Shown here piece after piece: positions 32,731 through 42,560 of a DNA stretch of 64,000 nt (positions are counted from its first letter, which is position 1; each line of letters opens with the position of its first letter). A program made the position numbers and the translations under genes. Source of the DNA: Chelydra serpentina (lineage: Eukaryota; Chordata; Testudines; Chelydridae); assembly GCA_037349315.1 (NCBI GenBank), contig JBAIAC010000007.1:47699001-47763000 (forward strand). The letters run 5' to 3'. Under the pieces are notes generated by a model. That model was not told the origin of the DNA. It ran no database searches and was given only the letters and a program-made list of their open reading frames with translations.

Positions 32731-35663
32731 CTGCTTCTCTGCTAACTTCTATTATTTGTCTATTTATGGACTAGTGTTTTATTAAAAGCATACCTAGACA
32801 GATGAGCTGCATAATAAAATTATTGAAAATACTTTCTCACTTACCACCACATTTATTTAGGGGATCAACTTGTATTTAAAATATCCATACATCACAATGC
32901 ATGGAATATACTGTATTCCAGTTATCTGTATCCAATACTAGAATAGTAAATATGAAACAATGTCTCCAAAAAATTACTTTGTACCAGATTTAACTATCAA
33001 GGTAAAATTTTGTTTGAATTAATTGAGATAAAGTAAACTATCCCTTTCAGAACATTTACAAAAACAAAGGCATCTATCTCCAAATCTTGTTCTACTTATA
33101 AAAAAAATTGGAAAAAAATACTTAAGGGTTAGTCAAAGTATTGTTTATAACCACATTGCCATATTAAAATTCCAAGGTTAATTATGATCGTACACTGTCC
33201 CCTACTCAGAATTTTCATATATCTAGCTTGTGCTGCAAAATGTATTTAAAAGCCTAGGAAGATATTTATTTTGTAAAGTATGGTATTATAGTAATCTTGT
33301 TATAATAATAATAATTCTCATCCTTCAGTTTTATATTGCTGAAAAGCCCCATACAGTATATTGTCTGACAAAAGTGATGCTAGCCTGTTCCTGTTTGAGC
33401 TGACATTTATTTACTTGGATCACATTATGTTTTTCAAAATATAGCTAGCAGATCTTGCTAAAAAGTATTAAACAGATTATACACAATTTGATTTCAATAA
33501 TACAGCAAAGAACAAAATAATCTCTTTTTAATAAGTATGCTATTGTTTCCATAATCTACCACCACTTGACTGATATACAATGAAGTGATTCACTACTTGA
33601 TTTAGCTATTTTCATGGACATGGAAAAAAGGGACAAAACACTTCATACAGGACTTCATATCTGGGAGTTTTTTTAAATTACGATCAGAAAATAGCAATTA
33701 TAAACTGGACAAAACGGGTTACCTATAGGTACATCACTAATTGAAATTTAGCATGCTCATTTTAATAGGTTCATGTGGATATTTTAAAAATAAATAGAAT
33801 AACTTACACTGAGTGTCGTCTTTTTCTATCTTCCAAGATGTCTCATTTAATATCTTGTGACTTAATTTAACTTCACTGTTTTTATAACTGAAAATCCTAT
33901 TTGTTAGTTGTTGTTTAGATTTTGCCTCTTAGTTAATTCTTTTTAAATAAAATTTCTAACTAATGTTAATTTAAAAAAACATTTTACATATCACATATGC
34001 TAAACTTTCTCCAATTCACAAGTACATTTTAAAGAACTGTGAAATTTAAGAGGCAAAAGGGATTCCAATCCAGGCCATATTTTCACTCTAGTTTACCAAA
34101 TCATACATGTAGATTACTGCAATAAATTATTTTTCTTATTTGAACAGATTAAGTACAGTATCGCATTTGAAAGAGATTTGAGTTTCATTCATACCTTAAA
34201 ATTGACAAAGATAAACAATCACTTCTACATAGCTGAATTGCACTTATGTATGCAGGATATAAAAGTTAGACCCATAAAAGAGAGAGAAATTAATTCATTG
34301 TGGCATAAAATCATTCAAAATATAATTTTATATCTTTCTAAAAACAAAAAATAGCCTGGTTGGGACTGAAAAATTTAAATGGCTCCGTCTGTATAGCAAT
34401 TCTTTATCAGCTTGTAGGAATCTAGTAATTCTTTGTTTCATACATAATTTGCTGGCACGCTACAGTAGCCATTTGCTACTTTTACTGTGCTGAATTAATA
34501 TTCAGCCAACTACAACAAAAACCTCCTAAATGTATGTCTCAAATGAAACCAACCCACTTTTAACTCTTCCAAGTTGTCTCTATTTCCACTTCCCCAACAG
34601 ATATGATTAATACTACCCTATTAGTCTGACCATGTCATTTTATTCTTTCAGTTCCATGCCAGCCCTGTAGAAAGCAATCTGTCATGAGATACTTTTATAG
34701 AAATGATTTGTTTCAATGTTTAAGTGCTGTACATTGACTTTTAATACCAAAAATATGGTTGTAGAAAGATGATTTTAAAAAGCCTGTAGAATTATTTTTA
34801 TATATGCAGAAAGAAGTTGGTCTTTAAGAAAGCATATTTTCTTGGCAGTCTGTAACATAACACTTAAATACCATAACAGTATCAAGAAATCTTCTTGCTC
34901 CAAAAACAGAATCATATCAGGATTGTCTATGTAAAATTCCTGTTTGTCATACCTTTGAATTTAAGATCTACTTATATGGCACAGCTGAACAATGTCTACT
35001 GGTAAGGCATTTCCTTACTGAAGAGTTTTACATTAACCTGATTAATATAATAGGCCTAGAAGGCACAAAATAACAATGTTGGTTTAAGTTTCCTTTATAA
35101 CTTAACCTCATCAAAGGATTTCCCTAAATATAAAAGAACAAGTACATAAATTGGTTAAATATGGATTCAGCTTTATCTTGCCAACATTTTGCTTTTCATA
35201 TAATTATTTTCACAATATAAACACAAAAGCTGCATGTTGTAATAAAGATTCACAAAGGCACTTTTTCTCCAGCTAAATTTAACACATACGTGTATGGTTG
35301 AGTCTGTATTTCATCATGCTGTACAGTACTGTGTTTTCAGTAAAGCGGCTCATGATGGCACATTTCATCATCTTACATAACCCTTTGTACATATTTTATT
35401 CACAGAAGAACGGTTTTCAGAAAAGTACAATAATGCCCCGCCTTTCAAACAAGTTAATCCCTATCCTACCTTGAATACACAATTATTGGTGGAGGGAGGG
35501 AAATTACCATTTTAGACATATTCACATTTACCCGTTGCTCTATGAAATACTGTACATTGATAGCATGCTCAATTACTTCAACAAGTGGTTAGCTGAGCAA
35601 TTACTTACATAAACATTCTCCAGAAATTCACGTGAGGGTGTTTTGAAGTGTTCTTTAGACAAC

Positions 35664-35702
35664 ATAAATAAAATAAAATAAAATAAAATAAAATAAATAA
35701 AT
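35664..35702. repeat. (AAATA)n microsatellite
   Basis: Consecutive AAATA/AAAATA units are visible, ending in AAATAAATA. Confidence 0.95.
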
Positions 35703-36471
35703 ACAGATCCAAGACACATTGGTCATTCTGATGCATGTTTACACCCTTGGCTTGTTTTTGGCCTTTTTTTTTTTTTTAACAACGCTATTGAGACTGTACT
35801 TTATTAAGAATTTTAATGAGCTCTTTGCCTATTTTTTGTACTGAAATGTCAAATAAGCTTCAAAAAGCAAATGTAAACTGTAATGCTAGTGACACACACT
35901 AAAAATACCCCTGTAAATCTGTTCATTTTGTTTAGATCATCTCCTGAGTTGTAAAAATGTGGCTGGTTAGCTTTATTAGATATTTTGGAAAACCTTGTTC
36001 TGTGGGGAAATAGGCAACCGATGGTGCTTTGTTATTTTAGTGGAGATTTACTAAGAAGCCAGCTATTTTCTAATACCTTACCAATAATTTAACACACCAA
36101 AGAACTCCCTGAAGTAGTCTAGGTATGAGACAGCTAAACATATAACTGAACTAATAAAAAAAGAAAGTTGTTAACTTTATCTTTTAATCCAACACTTTGA
36201 ACTAGTTATGTTTGGCTAAAAAAATGCTAAGTAACTTTTGGAAGAGAGTTTCCATTCTGTTGTAGCCTGCCAGTCATAGTCTTCCAGTGTTTCCAAGAAC
36301 ACAGAAGTAATATTTTCAGTAGTATCCTGCTTACTGAGGGTTTTATAAAAGAATATCAGAAAGACATTTTAAAGAATATCAAAAGAAAGCTTTAAAAATA
36401 CCTTTATTTCAATGTGAAGAATGACTATTTGAAAATATAATATTGAGGAAACAGCATTTTAAGTTTTACCC

Positions 36472-36523
36472 TGTGTGTGTGTGTGCGCGCACACACACAC
36501 TTGTGCGTGAGAGAGAGAGAGAG
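36472..36523. repeat. Compound (TG)n(CG)n(CA)n(GA)n microsatellite
   Basis: The part 36473-36500 reads GT repeats, then GCGCGC, then AC repeats, and is self-complementary end to end. It is followed by ttgtgcgt and a GA run. Alternating purine-pyrimidine sequence of this kind can adopt left-handed DNA or a cruciform. Confidence 0.95.
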
Positions 36524-37947
36524 TGTAAAGGGTGGGGAATTCGGTGATTTGTCTTAGTCTCTCCTTATGAGATAAAATAGTTTGAGAGCTTTAAACTCTT
36601 CCCTCTCTATTTCCACATGATATTCAATAGGATTGCTAGGATTGGTTGCATTTTTGTGTACGTGTGCCAAAATGATTGCAATCTAAGGCTTTGTTTTGAG
36701 ATATCTTAACCAAACACAGGCACATATAAACAGACCAAACTGGGTTGCAATATGACCTTTGGAGGCAGAGAAGATTCAAAAGCCAGCACCAGTTCTAATT
36801 CTGTTTTTTAACAAAAGGATATTGTCACATAAAGTGGCACACCAGGTTATTTCTTATTTTCAAACTATGGCATGCTGTCTGTAATGAATCACTCTAGAAA
36901 ATATGACTGCTGCAAGGTTTCTCCCCTCACCACAGTTCAGGATAAAAGTGTGCAACAGCAGTATTAGTGTGATAGTTATTATAACCATAATACTTTGCTA
37001 GACAGTGCCAAGAAGTCATTAATGCAATATATATCTCTTTGATTTCTAAAACGCTGAGTTAATGGGCCAAATTTCACTAGACCTTGTACTTGCATTGCTG
37101 TCATTTTTTATAGCTATCAATGTTAAGGGTATTACTGCAGAAGTTAAATATGTATTCTTGTGCTGACCTCTATTTTGTTAATCTCAGAAAAAGTTAAAAA
37201 GCAGCTTCCAGGTGAGCTCCTTTTAAAATCAAAGTGTAATGTATATAAAAAGAGAATTGCAAAACACATCTTTACATACTTTTTTGTCAAGATTTCATTA
37301 ATTTACATTCAATGAATTTCAGATAGTCTCATTGAGAGACTCCAAACTGAATACAGTTAATAACTTCCACATTAAATATGAGCTATCAGGATCAAATAAG
37401 TAGTAAAACATTATATTTTTTTAAAAATATATTATTTCCAGTGTTAGATAAATAATAAAATCTATTTCTAATATGGAAGTACTAGTCCCTGAAGCCAATG
37501 TGAAATGTACTCAGATAGTGACCACATAATTTTGCATTTACTAATATGTGGAAGAAAAGACAGCCAGATATATAAGAAAGCAAAAACCAAAATGAAATAA
37601 TAAGTGACTGTATGTTTAAGTGTTTAATAATGAAAGTCCATCTTTTAAGTAGGTATTAGTTATGGTATCTACTAACTTCACTGTTACATATATTAATATT
37701 TTGTATAAAAGTGACAGTGTGAAAACAACAAATTTGTTAACAATCTAAGGGAAATGCACTCTGGGTTTAAAATTAAGAAAATAAAAGGAATAGCTGGAAT
37801 GCATGCTTATAAGTTTACTGACAATAATACTCCAACCTGTCACAAATTACATTTTAGCTACTGTAGGGTATGTAGAGGCTCGTCACAACTAATAACATGT
37901 TTCTTTAATCAGTTTTGTGTTAACATTCTGAGAATCTGAAATGTTTA

Positions 37948-38074
37948 CTGTAATGAAGTAATGCAATATATAGATAGCATATGGTTCCTGGGTTTGTTTA
38001 TATTGTTTAAAAATATCTTAAAGGACCGCTTGGGCTAAAGAGCAATGTTATTGCTTCCACAGGCAGTTGATGGG
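37948..38074 (+). repeat. 127-bp inverted repeat, left arm
   Basis: The 127 bases from ctgtaatgaagtaatg to caggcagttgatggg match the reverse complement of 40264-40390 without a single difference by my reading. Similarity stops abruptly at both edges. The AT content and flanks resemble ordinary local DNA, so this is the likely source copy. Confidence 0.93.
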
Positions 38075-39521
38075 TTGTTTAATAGTATTTTAAATGTTTG
38101 TTAATGATAATCTCAAGAAAACACAGAAAAGCACAGAAGCAATGTGGAATGGCAATAACACAGTCGTCATAAAGATTAACATGCCACTAGGGGACAGTAG
38201 AAAGTCACAAAATGAGGTTCTGGTGAAGAAACCAGAACAAAAGGCCTTTCTTTGTTTAAAAAAAAAAAAGGCATTTCTAAATCAAAATCATTTTACTAGT
38301 GAGGCATTTGAAACTCTATATTAAAAAGCAGAAGAAATATTGCGGGGATCTATTTTTAGATATTTTATATTTATATACCAATGTATTATAAAATATGCAT
38401 GACTATTGTCTTTATAAAGAATACATTCAAGTACAAACTATTTTCATCATTTAAAAAATGTGAACTTTTAAAATCCAAAAAAGTATACGCATCAGGACAT
38501 TCCTGCAAATACACCAATGACCGAATAATGCTCTGTAATATTTATGCTTTACCTGACAAAACAATGTTCAGAGATTGCATCATTTTCATTATTTAATCCA
38601 TCGAAATGTCTAGAATTCAGGGAATGAAATATACTGTAAGATGGGTAGGAATAAGGGAGTCATTGGCTTTACTAAGATTCGCCATCAATATATGGGCACA
38701 GTTCCCATTGATACTGATGGAAGTAGTATTTTTTTAATCAAGGGCAGGAGACAGTCCTAAGGAACCAGCCTCTTGGCCAAATTCTGACAACCTTACCTAT
38801 GATGAATAATTCTAATGAGGTAAAGCAGCCTACTCATGGACTGAAGTGATACTCATCAGAATCTGGTGCTAAGTGGTTATAAAACAAACAAAAATTATAC
38901 ATATAACTACATGAACACTCCCCACATCCAACCTAAAAGTAAGTCATTAACTCCCGTCACCTAGCTACTTTGGTCCTGAGGTATGCAATCACAATACCTC
39001 AATAGGCACCTACCCTGTGATATCCCTTACATAATATCTAGGTTAATAAAATGAGTGTAATCTAATTGATTGATAAATGTTCCAGCATGAGCAATTATTA
39101 GATAACAACTACAGAGATTAGCTAATTTTTCATTCCCAAAGTGAATTCTATAATTTATTAAGCAAAACAACAGACTTCAGGCTAGGCAATTCTTGTGATA
39201 CAGTATTACCAACTTCCCAGATACTGGGTGCGCTTAGCCATCAGCTAAGTTCTTCACAACGCATTTGAGGTTTGACGTTTTCTCACAGTTACCTAACTTG
39301 CCATATGTTATTCTTTACTAAATGTGTGAACACACACAAATACATATGCACAAACTACAAAGAATGAAGTTGTTGTGTGTTGTTGTGTGATAACTGTAAT
39401 TCTAAGATCTAGAGGCCCTAAGGTCCAGATTCAACATAGCCCTTGAGAATCTGTCTACACGATACCTGAGAATTGCAGGCATCTCACAGCAATATAAATA
39501 TCCTCTTAGTATAGTTCCATC
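38075..39521. other. Unassigned AT-rich DNA
   Basis: No gene is seen. Short frames at 38094-38324 and 38381-38596 are AT-rich and lack any domain. Confidence 0.4.
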
Positions 39522-39641
39522 CCATGCATCCGAAGAAGTGGACTGTAGTCCACGAAAGCTTATGCCGAAATAAATGTGTTAGTCTCTAAAGTGCCTTTTC
39601 TTTTTATGGACACAGACTAACACGGCTGCTACTCTAAAACC
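39522..39641 (+). mobile_element. Penelope-like repeat fragment with hammerhead-type fold
   Basis: The fragment starts catgcatccgaagaagtgga and ends actaacacggctgctactct. Positions 39526-39565 show the layout of a minimal type I hammerhead ribozyme: outer stem gcat/atgc (39526-39529, 39562-39565), core CCGAAGA (39530-39536, family pattern CUGANGA), stem GTGGACT/AGTCCAC (39538-39544 and 39547-39553) with a 2-base loop, then GAAA (39554-39557). Hammerhead motifs are known in Penelope-like retroelements. The second core base is C instead of U, so this copy is probably inactive. The family name is inferred from the fold and from a related insertion at 48702-48976. Confidence 0.65.
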
Positions 39642-39759
39642 TTGGATAATGGTATTACTAAGTTTTTTAGTGAAAAAAAGTAGATCTCAATAGTACAAGG
39701 TTCCTGACTGCTTAAGCAGAAAATAAACAAAGAAACAACCTTTGCGTGAGTGTGAGTTG

Positions 39760-40081
39760 CAGAGCCATAATGAGGAATTTCCGTGCCCGAGGCAGTCAGG
39801 GGCACAGAAGGGACAAGTGGCATGCCTGCGGGAGGTCCTTCCTCCCCTGCCGCCGAAGCCGCCGTGGCTTGCCTGTGGAAGGTTCGCCGGTCCCGTTCAT
39901 GACCGTACTCTCCGCCGAATTGCCGCTGAAGCCGCGGAACCAGCGGACCTCCCGCAGTCAAGCGGCCGCAGCTTCGGCGGCAGGGGAGAATGGGGCGCCC
40001 CTGACTGCCGCCTTCTGTGCCCCTAACTGCCGTGCGCCCCGAGGAGAGTGCCTCAGTTGCCTCGCCCTCATTATAGCTCTG
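39760..40081. mobile_element. GC-rich hAT MITE with perfect 8-bp target duplication
   Basis: It starts CAGAGCCATAATGAGG and ends CCTCATTATAGCTCTG (322 bp), with only one mismatch across 16 terminal bases. The duplication gtgagttg is exact at 39752-39759 and 40082-40089. Inside are inverted GC-rich segments (ctgccgccgaagc / gcttcggcggcag; gcgggaggtcc / ggacctcccgc). Overlapping frames on both strands (up to 176 codons) arise from the CpG-rich palindromes and are not genes. An intact duplication and ends suggest a relatively young insertion. Confidence 0.92.
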
Positions 40082-40105
40082 GTGAGTTGCGAACACACAC
40101 ATACA

Positions 40106-40615
40106 GGTCTTATATACACTGGCAGCAGCATGTAGGCTATGTGTTGCAGTGAAAAGCAAGTTGCGACAACAATGCAGTGTGAAGACTCTGGCAGTGGGGA
40201 GCTATGGGAGCCTTTCCCTGCTACCTCCCCTGCCAGAGCTTTTCCCCTTCGCCAGAGCCTTTTCCCATCAACTGCCTGTGGAAGCAATAACATTGCTCTT
40301 TAGCCCAAGCGGTCCTTTAAGATATTTTTAAACAATATAAACAAACCCAGGAACCATATGCTATCTATATATTGCATTACTTCATTACAGGGAAAGGCTC
40401 TGGCAGCAGGGGAAAAAAAAGCAGTTTAGATGGGCTAGGCACTGCTTGGGCATGTAGAGATCTAGGTAGGGTATATACCTATGGTTCTGGCGTAAGCGTA
40501 AGGAGTCAGATTTACTCGCTAAAGATATACCTCATCTTGTACACTGCTATTTAAACCTACACTAGGGGTCGTGCAGTATATGTACTCTACACTCCGCCAC
40601 AAGTATAGACATTCA
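40106..40615. mobile_element. Long MITE interrupted by the 127-bp inverted copy
   Basis: The left part (ggcagcagcatgtaggctat, gcagtgtgaagactctggca, tccctgctacctcccctgcc) and right part (gcactgcttgggcatgtaga, tactctacactccgccacaa, gtatagacatt) read as the two halves of a turtle MITE whose right end follows the AATGTCTATAC pattern of the Harbinger-like elements in this window. The left end ggtcttatatacac is a diverged counterpart. Its centre is a hairpin: gccagagccttttccc faces gggaaaggctctggc, and exactly between them lies the 127-bp copy. The target duplication is not resolved, so the borders are approximate. Confidence 0.6.
40264..40390 (-). repeat. 127-bp inverted repeat, right arm
   Basis: It is the exact reverse complement of 37948-38074. 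The edges fall at cccatcaactgcc on the left and cattacag on the right, inside the central hairpin of the MITE at 40106-40615. MITE-like bases ccc and cag at the two junctions could belong to either sequence, so short microhomology is present. Confidence 0.93.
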
Positions 40616-42219
40616 ATATGTGGAGGAGGAAAGTCTCTTGGGTAAATATCCAAAACATTGTGCTTCAGAAGTTTTAATAAGAATTTCTGTAACATTAAAC
40701 AAATTACTGAGAGAGAGAGAATTCCTCTAGTACTAGAAATTCACCATATGCTGTACTTGCCTATCTTTAAGACCAAAATTTCAAAGAGACCTCAACCCAA
40801 ACTACAATACATTCCTGCAATTTTGCAAAGGTAATAATTTTTACTAGCTATCATTTTACCCAAAATACAGAACTTTGGAGTTAACTTTTGTGCGGAAATT
40901 TATGCAAACAAAGTGTGCAATGAACACATGAACTGCAAGATGATATTTAGAAGCAGTTTTTGATACTTTGTCCATAAAAACTGAATTGTAATGCTGTAAT
41001 CACTGGTGTTCAATTTCAACTTTAAAGGCGATTTTAAAAATGACACTGAAGTCAATTAAATTGTAAAATAATCTTGGTAAAAAAAAAATCTTACTATCAA
41101 GACAGAATCATGAAGCATGTCGTTCCATAAAAAACAGTAAAATATAACCTCAAGTGTGGCAATGCAAAAAGAGAAGCACCTGCGACTTACAGAACTACAT
41201 ATAATTTATGTAGTTCTTTTTCAGTATTTTTCAAATATGTTATCTGTTTAAAATTATAGTATTTGAGAGTCTAGGCATAGATACAAAGGTACCAGTAAGT
41301 GCATATATTGGTGGATGCTACTTGAGCCATCATTTGGCACAAGGGAAACTGGCTAAGCTATTTACTTACAGTAGAAACATATCTGAAGGTCAGAAACATA
41401 ATGAAGATGAAAGCCCCCATTCAACAAAGCACTTAAGCACATACTGAATTTTAACCACTTGCTTAAGTCCCATTGACTCTGATACAATATAAGGAAGTAC
41501 ATAGGCGCTCTGCTGAATAGGCACAGATTTAAGATTAAACATTAATCACATGTATAGATGTCTTGCTGAATCAGGACCCAAATCCTTAGAGGTATGAACA
41601 CTTGCAATTTCTATTCACATCAATGAAGTCAGGTGCTTAGTATCTCTCAGTATTTGGTCATAATTATTTACCTGGTCCTAGATGTTTAACCCATGGAAGT
41701 ATCCTTACTCATGTGAGTTGTCACTTTGACTTCAATAGATAAGGATTTGCAGGACTGGCCACTATATTTGTAAAGAGATCAAGGTTTAAAACCACAAATT
41801 AAAAGTGTTCAATTTTGTGAGTTATTGTGTTTTGATGAGGTCTTCATAATTCTAGGAGCAATTGTAAGAAATGCTGCCTTGGTACACAGCAAAATCAGAA
41901 AAGGGATATAAAAGGTTCCAAGTTCTAGTGTTTTGCAAAATGTTATAATGTTCTGCAAAACAGAAGACAATTCAAAAAACCTGAAATCATTATGTAGTCA
42001 TTGGAACGTACTTATAATTCAAGAACATGTTATTCTAATTATGTTGTTTTATATCTTCTGGCATAATAAAAAGTGTCAGGCTCACAGTTGTCTCAGATGG
42101 ATGGATCTCCAAGGCTTGCATCTATCGATGACAATATTTTACTTCATTTATCTATCCATTTTCAGGGCTTTTATTTTTTTTAAACTTTTTACTTGGGCTT
42201 CATCTCTCTCTATACAGTA
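40616..42219. other. Unassigned AT-rich DNA with one palindromic repeat
   Basis: Apart from the repeat at 41410-41605, no gene or named element is recognised. Confidence 0.4.
41410..41605. repeat. Palindromic AAGCAC/GTGCTTAA repeat
   Basis: The strings cattcaacaaagcacttaag, ttgcttaagtcccattgact and tgctgaatcaggaccc place it in the same family as 28690-29035. Confidence 0.6.
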
Positions 42220-42560
42220 GGATTCCAGGATCTGATCTTTTCTCATTTTTCTCCTGGCTCCCATGGCCTCTTTTTTCTGTTCTCTTCCCACCTCCTCTCC
42301 CTCTACTAGAGACAAGTCTTTCTTTACTATCTAATACCTCTCTCTTCTCTATTTCTGTTGTCTCTACCATCTCTCTCTTCTTTCCTCCTCCAAGTCATTT
42401 TGTGCTCCTGAAGGCCCTCTTTGTCTTCATTAGCCTTCCCTCTAACTGTGCCACCCCAAGACCCTCTCCAGACCTACATTATGAGCTCTTTTTCCTGCTG
42501 CTGTTCTGTGTCTTTCTAATGCAGATTCTTCCCCCTTCTACATCTCACATGTGTATATGT
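42220..42560. repeat. Pyrimidine-rich tract
   Basis: About 340 bases of the plus strand are dominated by C and T, with many TCTCTC, CTTCC and TTTTCT runs and only scattered purines. Frames through it are low complexity. It could be a decayed polypyrimidine microsatellite. Confidence 0.75.

Larger units (their letters stand above)
32731..37947. other. Long unassigned AT-rich stretch with microsatellites
   Basis: Over 5 kb shows no recognised transposon, unusual for this window, and no gene. Simple repeats are an (AAATA)n run at 35664-35702, a T-run at 35766-35779, and a compound TG/CG/CA/GA tract at 36472-36523. The lack of repeats could reflect selective constraint, or simply very old, unrecognisable insertions. 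Confidence 0.4.

Noticed and set aside
39629..40293. Overlapping frames of 94-176 codons on both strands
   Set aside because: They lie over the hAT MITE and neighbouring MITE. The openness comes from CpG-rich palindromes; no domain, codon bias or splice context supports a gene.
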